From positions 30,384,032 to 30,448,031 of the forward strand of contig CM060173.1 in the NCBI GenBank assembly GCA_030549775.1: DNA of 64,000 nucleotides, in the 5' to 3' direction. The translations under genes were made by a program, and so were the position numbers. Positions 9,893 through 21,264 of this stretch are shown one piece after another. This DNA comes from Tamarix chinensis (Eukaryota; Streptophyta; Magnoliopsida; Caryophyllales; Tamaricaceae). Each line of letters begins with the position of its first letter. Within the stretch, counting starts at the first letter, position 1. The notes under the pieces are model-generated. The model ran no database searches. It was given only the letters and a program-made list of their open reading frames with translations, and was not told the origin of the DNA.

Positions 9893-12800
9893 TGTAACTC
9901 TCCCATTTTCACTGCCAATTTTTTTTTATTTTAAAACATTACAGAAGTAGGAAAAAAATTAAAAACCTAGGAAAAACAATGTGTTACCACCACACCTAAC
10001 ATAGGAACGACATCACCCACCTATCCCATGTTAGATATATGGTTCAGAAAACCAATAAATTCCAAATACATTATAGAGTGTACAAAAGTAAGACATATAA
10101 ATACTACAATAAAATTATCACAAAATGAGACCTCTGTGGGTCCCCTAAATATCTGAACACATGAATAGGGTAAATACAAAGTAATTAAATACATTAAAAT
10201 AAAACAACAAAGGGTGAGGCCTTGAAACCATGGTCCATTAAAGACCTACATGAGATCTTCAAGTGTCCATGTTATCCGACCCTAAGCCTGACACAAGGTA
10301 AGCCACTACCGGCCATCCTCAAAATTCTACACATGATCTTCTACTCGTGGGATCGAGCAGGTGACTAAACAAATGGAAAAATTTGTACTCTATATACTGA
10401 CTAATCCAAGTTACCTCCTTAATGGAAGTCACAAGCGTGCATGGCAAAGATACAAAAAGAGAAATCATGCTAAACACCTATCATGCTCATACCATACAAT
10501 TAGATATAATTTTTCTACCATGGTCATATAAAGCATCCGAATTTCATGCCATGTGTAGACTTAAAAAAATCATAATTCATCATGGATAGTAATGTATGAA
10601 TAATAACAAATTATTCCACATCTCTCTAGGAGTTTCTATTATCCACTCATAAGAGTATTCTATTAAGTCAATTTTCTAAGTTTGCATGATCCATTAGATT
10701 AGTTATTTATAAGCCACTATTCCTTTTTCTTTTCTTTTTCCCTATTGAGTAATTGACTAATTACCACTCCATGGTCTCGCATACTATGGAAGCCTTTCCA
10801 AACTAGAGGAAATAAATTTTGGTCGAAGCCAAATAATCACTAATGGATATAATGTCTGGCTAATGCAAACAAACTACCTAGGTGAATAGACCCTTTAGTA
10901 TTGATAACTTTTATACATCATTAGTGTCTAGAGTAGATAAGGTATCGGGATCTATTAAGATCCCTCCCGAAGGCAGACTAACACCCAGTAGCTAATTGAG
11001 GATTAGGTAATCTATAACTATGCACAACTCGATCATCTTTTACTTTAGTTATTAGTGTGTTATTTTCTAAGGTTATGTTATCATATAAGGCCCATATAAC
11101 TACCTAGCAACTTTACCCTCCAAACCATATGATGGGATCTTTATTAATTCTTAGCCAAGTTTAATTCATCCTATTAAGGTAATTCATTTAGGCTAAGAAT
11201 CCAAATTACATAATCTCATTGTAGCATCAAAACATACAAATTTCAATTGTTCCATTAAAACCTTCCAAACGCACTTATTGATAATACCATAAGCTATAAA
11301 CTATTTAATCCACCCAATAGGTTAGTTAATTCATGTCAAGATAAGTGTTTTCATCATTAAAGAATCATATTATAGCATAATATAATTTTTCAAATCATTT
11401 CTAGCTCAAAAGGAAAAAAACACGCTCTATTCGAGCCAATCTATCGATTTGGGCTAACCAATTGATCAATTTAGATTAGCCAAACCCTAGAGTTCCCTCG
11501 CACTAGTTGATTGATATGATTAGAATAGTGGAGTATTCTAAGACTAATCAATCATTTCTAACATACAGGTCAATGGGTTTAAGCAGAAAACAACCAAGGT
11601 CACCACAAACAACCTAGTTGATTGGTTTAGGCCAACCAATTAACTATTATAAGAACCAATTGATGAGTTTTCCTTAACTAGATGATTGTATTACTCCAAA
11701 AAAAACATAACATAAATTTTAAACATGATTAAAGCTCTAAAATCTTACTACATCCAAACCATAGCACTATAATAGTAGAAGCCTTAGATTTAGCATGCTC
11801 ATATACTTAATCATGCTTCGTTTACAAGAAATCAATCCCATTTCTCATAAATCAACCATTTCTCTTAAAAATATTAAGCATGAAAACATGCATCATTAAA
11901 TTACCAAAATATCATACATGCATATGAAGATTAGAATTTTGTAGAATACACCAACTCACATTCTTATTCATGCCATATTTCAAATGTAAGAAAGACATAC
12001 TTGAAGCTTAACAAAATTTTCTACCAAAGAGGAAAAACCTTAAATTGAACAATTTCAACTTACAAAACCTTAAAAACAAGACATTAAAACTTATAAATCT
12101 TAAAATAATCTTTACCAATCAAGAAACTAGAATAAGGGTAGAAAACAAAGTTACTGCCTCTAAGAGAAAATAGTGGAAATAGTTAAGTGAATGCAAACAT
12201 CAAACTTTTCTTAAATCTAACTCTTTCTTACTTGATAATAAAATAAGAGGGATCTAGAGAAGTGATAAGAAAAGTGAACTAAATTAGGGTGAAAGCTCAA
12301 AGTGGAGAAGAATTAGCACAAGTGTAAAGGAGTTGAGGGTATTTCGGTGGCTGAAAAATAAATAGAGAAAAGAGATTATTATTTTTATTTATAGCTAATG
12401 AATCAATCAAAGAACAAGTTAAAATATGCAATAGATATAAAACCCTAATTTTTCCATTCAAATCTAGTTTAAAAAGGGTAAATTTATTAAGAATAGGTTA
12501 ACTTCCATTTGAGATCTCAAATGGTGATTTTTAAAGAATGCAGGTTGAGATCTTCTAGAAAAATATTAAACATAAGAAAGGAAATGGAAATGTGGGAAGA
12601 AAATCTCTTTGTTTTACATTGATAATTTGGAATGAATTATATTTTCCAAAGATATAGATATTAGAGAGCAAGAATAAGATAAAGGATGAGGTCATTCTCC
12701 CCATCTTCTGTCAAAATCATTCCTTCAAATTCGCTCAAGAGAAAATTAAAGTTAGATAAATGTTAAAAAAAGCTTAAGGATTATCAAGCTCGGAGGTGGA

Positions 12801-13037
12801 TTATCAAGCTTCAACAAATCAATCAATCTATTTAGTCAATCATTTTTCTAGAACGGGCTAATCGACTCATAGAACCATTTGATTGGTTTGCCAAAAAAAC
12901 TTATTTCATTAAAAAAAATTAAAAATTTTCAATTCCTTATTAAATCAAACCCAAACTATAGTTCCAAATCAAAGTAAAAATAATCTAAATTTCATTAAAC
13001 ATAAAAAATTTCTATCTTAAAAATATAGGGTATTACA
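9893..13037 (-). mobile_element. TK2 3' LTR
   Basis: Begins TGTAACTCTCCC and ends TATTACA on the plus strand. It matches the segment starting at 30428 base by base over long stretches (for example the blocks around 10080-10250 and 30610-30780). About 3.1 kb. The interior is AT-rich and has scattered AACCAATTGA / TTGATTGGTT motifs around 11450-11700 and 12820-12890. No coding content was found. Confidence 0.85.
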
Positions 13038-13058
13038 GTACTACCCCCTTAAAAGAGG
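13038..13058 (-). promoter_or_regulatory. TK2 polypurine tract
   Basis: The minus strand reads CTCTTTTAAGGGGGTAG just before the 3' LTR, the expected place and composition for the plus-strand primer of reverse transcription. Confidence 0.7.
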
Positions 13059-14208
13059 TCACGTCATTGAAGCCTACTAACTAAATATCCAGTAACATCA
13101 TATAGTACATAGAAAGTCACCTATCATATTTAAGAAAGCAAATGGGGCTTACTAGCACCTTAAAAGAAAGGTTACAACAGCATATACACATTAATAGAAT
13201 AAATTAGGGTACATCATGTGAATTTCTTCCTCAGCCTCCCACGTGGCCTCCTCGGTACCATGTTGGGAACAAAGGACCTTCACTTGCAAAATGGTCTTTG
13301 TACGCATCTATTAGGTCTTTGTGTCCAAGATGCTTACTAATCATTCTTTATATGTTAAAGACTTATCAAGCTCCAAAATCTGTGGCTGGAGAACATGCAA
13401 AGGGTCCATTACATACTTCCTCAACTAGGAAATGTGAAAGGCATTGTGCATACGTGAAAACTCTACTAGCAGGGCTAATCGATAGGTAATCTCACTAACT
13501 TGTTATATGATTTCATACGTTCAATGTACCTTAGACTGAGCTTACCTTTCCTATGGAAGTGCATTACTCCCTTGATGGGAGAAAAGTTCAAAAGAGCTCT
13601 ATCGCCTACCTTATAACCATTGGTTCATCTTTTCAAATTCTTCCTATTCAGAGCTCCTCTCATATGGTCCTAAATTAATATGATTTTTCTCATCATCTCC
13701 TTGATCATGTTCATTCCCAACACTATTATCTTACTAGTATTGCTCCAACACAAGAGACTACAACACTCCATCCAGTATAAGGCCTCAAAAGGTTTCATTC
13801 CAATACTTCTATAGTAGTTATTGTTATAGAAGAACTTCATCAAGTCCAAGTGGTCCTCCCAACTATCTCCAAATTTTAACACACATGCTCAAAGTATGTC
13901 CTCTAAGGTCTAAATGGTCCTCTCTGTTTGACCATCTATAGATGGGTGAAAAGTAACACTCATCTTCGCTTGAGTCCTAAAATAGACCTATAACTTTTTC
14001 CAAAAGTATGACAAGAATCTGGAGTCTTAGATTACAAGATATCTCTATGGACCCCATGCAGTCTCACAACATGATTCTTGTAAGCATTAGCTAACTACTC
14101 TCTACTCCATGGAGATAATCCACAATAACCTAGATGGAATTGAGAACACTACAATTATTTCTATGACCAACCACATATTCCATAGATATACTATCCCACT
14201 TCCACTCT
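13059..14208 (-). pseudogene. TK2 integrase C-terminal half, remnant
   Basis: Minus-strand translation of 13670-13882 gives WEDHLDLMKFFYNNNYYRSI and GMKPFEALYW, the region after the integrase catalytic core, and aligns with the same region of TK4 near 23750-23850. The part towards 13059 corresponds to the integrase tail and chromodomain zone but is too decayed to read. The remnant ends at 14208, where TK3 is inserted; the matching point in TK4 is near 24205. Confidence 0.75.
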
Positions 14209-14519
14209 TGTAATCCCCCAAAATTTTAAAAATCTATAATTTAATAAATAACTTTTATTTGAGATAAATTAGCTTTTAAATTTATTTAATTTAATTATTT
14301 TATGGATTTTTGAGTATATAAATTTGGAAAGGAATATTTAATAAATTAAAATAAATATTTTGTTATTTTATCATACTCCTTTTATTTAAATAATTTTTCA
14401 AACCAATATTTTACTAAAATTATCCTTTTTAAAGCCATATATTTTTAATTATATTAAATTAAATTATTAAATAAATTTATTTCCTAAAATATTACATGTT
14501 ATTATTTTATAAATTAAAT

Positions 14520-15730
14520 TATTTTAATTTGCCCTATTTTTCCTTTTCCTTTTTTGCCTTTTCTTTTCTTTCTCCTTTTTCTCCTTTTCCTCCTTTCTTT
14601 CTTTTTCCTTTTTCCTCCTTCGGGTTGCTAGGCCGTCCTGCCTCCACCTCCCTTGCTCGCTTGGGCCGCTGGCCCATCTCCCCCTCTCCCTTCCTTCCTT
14701 CATCTCCTGCACAGGTTACCTCCTTCTTTCCTTTCCTCTCTCCTTCTACACATCACGATCCAGCCCAGCCTCCTTTTTTCTTTTCTTTTCTCACCCCCAA
14801 TCAGACCGGCCTACTCGCCTCCTCTCCCACGACCTGCCTATTACCCCTTCTCTCCCTTTCTTTCTTCTTCTACCTCCATCCCCGACGCAGCATGCCCCTC
14901 AACACCACGCCCGACCACCGCCCTACAACCTCTTGCTACCACCGCCTACCACCATTGTAACGCTCCCTTTCTCTCTCTCCCCCCATCCCTTTTTTTCACC
15001 ATTTTGGACCAAACTATCCATGCACCCCCATCACTTATGGCCTAACTTTCCTCTTCTTCCCTTCCCTCTCCCTGCCACCCTACCACCCTACCATCCAATC
15101 AACTATATGCTGCCCTCTTCTCCCTCTTCTTTTTCTTCTCATCATCAGCCTTCTTGCCCTATATTTTTAAGCCTCCTTACCTTCCCCGACCTCCTTTCTC
15201 CCCTTTTCTTCTCCTTCCATTTCCATCCCTATTTTTGCATCACCGCCTACTCTGCCACTTCGTCCACCACACCAACCACCTGCAACGCCTCCTACCACCT
15301 TCTACTACTGCCCTACACCACCACAATACCCCCTCAAGCCCCCTGCAATCCATTCTTCCTCCCCTCTGCTTCTTTCATTCTTTTTCTCCCTTCTCGGCAA
15401 CCTCCTTGCAACCCCTTCATACGGCACCATCCCGCCGCCTCTATCGTCACCAAACCACTCCCTGCAACCTCTCCTACAACCCCCACACCTCCTTTAGCCG
15501 AAACCAACACTTGTAACCTCCATTTTCCCCTCCCTTTTCCTTCCTTCTTAGCCATCTCCACCTCGGCAGCCACCTTCGCAGCCTAGCCGTCACCGGCTCC
15601 ACCACCCTTGGCCACCAACGACCTATCCCTAACCACCACCTACACCCCCTCTTCACCCCTACACCCTTCCCTTGCCCCAAATCCTCCCCCACCTACCTTA
15701 TTTCCTATCCCCAAAACCCTAACCTGAAAT
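14520..15730 (+). other. Pyrimidine-rich tract of the TK3 LTR
   Basis: About 1.2 kb of C/T-rich sequence, far richer in GC than its surroundings, containing several long open frames in both directions. The corresponding place in TK1 (5320-6115) and TK4 (21500-22650, purine-rich on the plus strand) has the same composition. Open frames here follow from the scarcity of A and G and show no protein family signature, so I treat the tract as LTR promoter/leader DNA, not as genes. Confidence 0.65.
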
Positions 15731-16444
15731 TGACACCCTTTTCTTCCCCTTATGCTATTTCGAGCCATTATCTCTCTTATTTTGCATGCAACTCATTCTA
15801 CATGTGTAGCATGAGTTTCTGTATGCCTGAGGTTATTTTAGTTAACAAATTTCAAGGTATAACATTTAAGTTAAGTATTTCATTAATTAAGTTTTATAAA
15901 GTCTTATGATTTGGTTTTCTCATTTCTAATTTGATAAGTATTGATATTGTTTTTAGGTATTGGTTTTGCTAATTAAAGCTTGAATCTTTAACGGGGATAC
16001 CGGTAAGGTTCAATCTTGTGAGAATTAGGGTAATCGTTAAACCTCACTTAAACGCATGGATAAATTTATGTTAGCATTAGGGTTTTTGATATGTTATTAT
16101 GCATGATATATGTTGTTTAATATAATATATATAGTTTCTAGTATTCATTGTTAAAAAGGAAAGCATGCTATTTTATATGCCATTTATGGAAGAAATGCTT
16201 AAGGGAGGAGTTTTATTATTCAAGAAAGTGTTAAGTACCTATTCTTGTTATATTATGTTATTATGACCATTGATGTGTGAATAATATTATTGTGAGCCCT
16301 AGGGGTATTTTAGTAATATGTCTCATGCAAGAGTGTGACCTAATATATGTGGACGTTAATGAGTATTATGTTGAAGTATAATAGTTGGTGGAGTTAGATA
16401 ATGAGAATGGAGTATTAATATTAATATTCATGTAGTGATGATAA

Positions 16445-17110
16445 TTTAATAAAAGGGCAAAATGGGAACTTTCAAGTACAAGGGTATTGTGGTAATTTTT
16501 AAAGAGAAGGGTAAATGGTAAATTTGTAAGTAAAAGGGTATTGTGGTAACTTTAAATGAGAAGAGAAAAATGGTAAATTTGTAAGTAAAGGATATCATGG
16601 TAATTTTGGAAGTTGAGGGTATTATGGTAATTTTGGGAGTAAGAGGCAAAATGGTAATTTTATAAGTAAAAGGGTAAATGGTAATTTTATAAGTAAAAGG
16701 GTGATATGGTAATTATGATGATGGAGAAGGGTAAAATGGTAATTATAATAATTGAGAAGGGTAAAATGGTAATTGTGATAATGGAGAAGGGTAAAATGGT
16801 AATTATAATAATTGAGAAGGGTAAAATGGTAATTATGATAATGGAGAAGGGTAATTTGGTAATTTAACCAACAAAAGGGTAATTTAGTAATTATGATAAT
16901 GGATAAGGTCAATTTGGTAATTATGAGATTGAAAAAGGGTAATTTGGTAATTTAACCAACTCTAGGAAAAATTGGTAATTATGATAATGAAGAAGGGCAA
17001 TTTGGTAATCTAACCAACTAAAGGGCAATTTGATAATTATAAGAAAGCAGAAGGGCAATCTGGTAATCTAACCAACCAAATGGGAAATATGATAAGTGTA
17101 ACAATTATGA
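16445..17110 (+). repeat. 30 bp minisatellite in the TK3 LTR
   Basis: Tandem units of about 30 bp built on GGGTAAAATGGTAATTAT. In the best-preserved part (16730-16855) two unit types alternate, one ending ATAATTGAGAA and one GATAATGGAGAA, giving a 60 bp higher-order period. Units towards 17110 drift and gain AACCAAC segments. Confidence 0.85.
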
Positions 17111-17994
17111 AATGTAATTGGTAACCTAAACCAATTAAGGATGTGGCTAAGAACAACTATGTGTGTGTTAAGTGCCTTGTGTGACACGTGACATGCCATG
17201 TTGTGTACTTTATGTTTAATGGCTAATTACTTGTAGCACAGATTTGATTTGAGGTATGCTTATGTGAATTCCTTATGGCATGTGTACCATGATGATATGT
17301 GTTGTACTTACAATGTTATATGATGTGACCCTCTAGGACATGCATGCTAGGATGTTTAATAATATGATATGGGGTGAAAGGATAAAAAGGAACAAATGGG
17401 AAGTGAGTTGACTAAGGAGACATAAGATTAACCTTATTATCTCATGATCCATAAGGGGGAAAATAAAAAGGAGGCTATAATCAAAATGAACAAGTGATGT
17501 AACTTTTTCATGGGAGATTTCTAGGGTTTGAAGGGGGTGGATGGAGTCTGCATGGGATGATCCTTACGTAAGAGAGGTACTAGGGTTTTGAGTGGCCAAC
17601 TAGAGTTTCACGGTTGCATGTATAATTGGTGAGTAGAGTGATAAGATTTGGGTTGAATATAAATGAGATGAGGTGTTCAACGATAACAGAAAGGTTGGGC
17701 CACATAGGTCCAATTAGGGTTTTAAGGGAAAACCCTAGAGAGTGGTAGTGGGAGAATTTGAATGGCATAGGGTGATGGGCCTTAACCCACACCTTTAGGA
17801 GTTGGGTTTTCGTTATGAGTAAATGGAATGAGAAATGGATATCGGGGTGTGATAAGAGGTGCAAAAGTCTCAAGATATGGGACATACCCTCTTGAGAGGA
17901 TAGAAGTAGACATGTATGTCAAGGGTGAAATACTTTCGAATAAGATACGAATAAGACACTAATCATTTAAAGAGGAAGATTATTGAGCCTGATC

Positions 17995-18335
17995 CAGACT
18001 GGTCCACCGATGAATAATAGTGGCTAGGAGTCGGGGTGCCTTGGATACCGGTCCACAGGTGAATAAAAGTGGCCATAAGCATTTTTCACTGCATGACTTC
18101 CAGTCCACCGGCTATAATAGTGGGGGATTATGTGCTCAACAAACCAAATGTAATGACGATAAGATGTGGGAAAGACACAAAGTAATTATAGTGAAACACC
18201 ATATGAGTCAGGGCTAGACCGGTCTACCGGTGAATAATAATGGCCAGGAGCATTCAGCCCTAGAGATCGGTCCATCGGCGAATAATAGTGGTCAGGAGTG
18301 TTCTGTCCTGTATATATTCCAGTCCACCAACTATA
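17995..18335 (+). repeat. Hairpin-like repeats in the TK3 LTR
   Basis: Six or so copies of a unit of about 50 bp (one spacing is longer) with core GTCCACCGGTGAATAATAGTGG. In most copies CCAC and GTGG can pair across the AT-rich centre. The same core recurs in TK4 (19060-19190, inverted), in the TK4 LTR remnant (28560-28620) and in TK1 (39370-39600). Confidence 0.75.
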
Positions 18336-20713
18336 TGTAACACCCCCAAATTTACTACTGAAAAATTTCATTTAATTAAAAAGGTTTAACGGAAGCGGAA
18401 AGATAAAACCATAAACTCGAGGGCACTACTGCCACACTTAGTACCAGATCAGTTCACTCCTATCATTCCAGTACTAAGTGCTAAGGCTAAACAAGGTTAA
18501 CATTAAACATGAGACACTAACAAAAACACAAGTCGTTAGTAAAGCACAAGTCATATAGAAATCAGAGTGCGGTTTAGGATTATAATCCAATGAGTACGTG
18601 ACTAGAGTTTTTCAAAACATAAAGCACCGTACAATATAACATAACTAAAATAAAATAATACATGATCCAAAAAGAAAACAAAGCCCAGCCGGGTCACTCT
18701 CAATTTCCAGATCAAGTCTAGGCTCCACGCTTAGCCCCACCCGATGCCTCATAAGTGTCGTAGGCATTAAAGATGTCATCCCTTATCTACACAAGCTCAG
18801 ATGGGTCTTCTGCTCGTGGGAATGAGCAGCACCCATGAAATGGGTGATCATTACACTATGTACTGAGTAAGGTAACAATTGCACTAAGGCCAAGCATACA
18901 AAAACATACAACTTAGCACACATAGCACAATCACATAGGCAACATGTAATAATACAGATGATGAAGGTTGGCTATGGTCCAATCAGACTTATGTTCTTTT
19001 GGGATCTCTGTTAATATAGTCGTTTCACACTATAATCTTTATCAATCCACGTGAGTGTGGGAACCCCACTATTATAGCCGGTGGATCGGTTACTTATAGG
19101 GCAGAACGCACCTAACCACTATTATATGCCAGTGGATCGGTCTCGAGGGAACCCCGGCACCTGACCACTATTATGCCGGTAGATCGGTCTAGGCCTGGCT
19201 CAACAATCTTACTCTTTAAGTGATTAGTATCTTATTCGTGTCTTATTGGATAAAGCTTTTCACCCTTGACATGCATGTCAACTACCTTCTACTTATATTC
19301 TCCCAAGGGGGTCTATCCTATATCTTGAGACTCCTGCGCCCTTTATCACACCCTGACATCCATCCCCTTTACACTTACCCTTTAATGGACAAACCAACTC
19401 CTACGGGTGTGGGTTAGGCCCAACACCTTATAACATCAACTCCACCTACTATCACCCCCTAAGGTTTTACCTTGAAAACCCTAATTGGACCAGTGTGGCC
19501 CAACCCTCTCTTTCCCTTACACTACCATCACCTCGTTTATCGCCCCATACCTTAACTCATTATATCCAATCCCAACTCATATCATCTTACCTTTTGACTT
19601 CACATGTGACCGGAAAAATCCTATTCGGCCACTTCAAACCCTAGAACCTTTCTTCTCCCACAAGTAACATCTCTGTTTTTCACCTAATATCTCTTCTCTC
19701 CCATGACACCCATAATCACCCCTTATATAATAAAATCTCACTTTGAACCCGTACTCCACTCTTCATTAATCATTTTTACTCCCACATTTTCCACATTACT
19801 ACTTCCCCCCAAAACCCTAATTGGGTCCCTTATACACCCTTACACCAACCTACGTACTATTTTTCATCCAAAGTCTCCAATCACAACTCTCTCCTTAGCT
19901 TATCTATACCCTAAATCAACTTTTCTCATATAAATATCACCCCCATGCAAGTTTTATCCATCCCATGCAAACACCCAAAGTCCCCATGTAAATTTTAAGA
20001 TTTCCATGCATGGTTCCCATCTCTCATTCATTTTGGCCATTCCTTCCTCTTTAATTTCCTCTCATGGATCATGAAGTATTTTGGTCAACCTCATATCCCC
20101 TTTGGTGAACTCACTTACCATTTTCTTTCTTTTTATCCTTTCATTCCCATATCATATTATCAATTGTCCTATCATGCATGTCCTAGAGGGCCATAACATA
20201 TCACACCATAATCACCATATATACATATCATACTCATGTCATAAGAAACACATACAAACATACCTCAACTCCAAGTTGCGCTACACATAAGACAAGTTAA
20301 CGACAATCATATGATACACGACATAGCATGATATATAGCATCCAAGGCATACAAGTCACACATCACACATGGGCCTTAGCTACATCCTTACCTAAAACGA
20401 CACCGTGCTTGGAGCACGCTCCTACGACTCCTTAGGATTTTGGCTCGATTCAACTATAAGAGGGAAAATACTAAGGATTAGTTTCCCTCCTACCAAAAGT
20501 ACCATTACTCCTTATTTTAGTCTAAGATTAGGGTTATTAATATTAAAGGGAGCTTTATAAGTGAAAACTAGGGTTTTTATCTTAAAGATAGCCTACTAGA
20601 TATTATTAGTCAAAATATGTTCATTTTAATATTTATTGCCATACTTATATTATTAAACCTAGTAGCTTTATTCTTCTAATAATAGTAAAAATACTAATTG
20701 TAGCAAAATAGTG

Positions 20714-20759
<46 letters not shown>

Positions 20760-20940
20760 TGCTAAAGTTTATAGTGATAGAAACCCTAGCATTTTTAAGG
20801 CTAAGGCTAATAATAGTGTTAGGATTAAAATAATAATATAATGATACCGACAAAGTACTAATATTCCTAATGATAGTAGTTATATTTGAATAATAATAAT
20901 ATAAGGGTTCAATATATTTTTTTCACAATAATAGTAACAA

Positions 20941-20986
<46 letters not shown>

Positions 20987-21210
20987 GATATAGTGATAAT
21001 ATTAGTAATAGCTTTCGTCTTAGGGTTAATACTAATGGTGATCCTAGAAGTTATCTTAGCGGTAGTCTTAGTAATAATGGCCAAGTTAGGTTTCGTAAGA
21101 ACAATGATAATAATAATAATGATAATGGTATTAGTAGTGGTAATAGTAGCAGTAATAATAACAATAATAATAATGATAACAATAAAGATAACTATATTAA
21201 TACTAAAGTC

Positions 21211-21264
<54 letters not shown>

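Larger units (their letters stand above)
14209..18335 (+). mobile_element. TK3, long Tekay-like LTR (solo or truncated)
   Basis: Starts TGTAATCCCCC inside the TK2 integrase remnant. Blocks in order: AT-rich start, pyrimidine-rich tract 14520-15730, an AT-rich part with CGGGGATACCGGTAAGG near 15990, a 30 bp minisatellite 16445-17110, and hairpin-like repeats 17995-18335. The block 17880-18335 is the reverse complement of TK4 LTR sequence around 19020-19330, which fixes the family and orientation. The end is missing: TK4 starts at 18336 in the middle of a CTATAATAGTGG repeat. No internal TK3 sequence was found, so it may have been a solo LTR. Confidence 0.75.

Noticed and set aside
14496..15692. 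Several long open frames on both strands in the pyrimidine-rich tract
   Set aside because: They overlap in different frames, consist of Pro/Ser/Leu/Thr (or Arg/Gly/Lys on the other strand), match no family, and appear because the C/T-rich DNA has few stops. The tract is LTR sequence.
16622..16912. Minus-strand frame with a 10-residue repeat (HYHNYHFTLL)
   Set aside because: It is the translation of the 30 bp minisatellite, whose length is a multiple of three and so stays open.
16445..17110. Possible CRISPR-like array
   Set aside because: Units are contiguous with no unique spacers, and the context is plant LTR DNA; it is a minisatellite.
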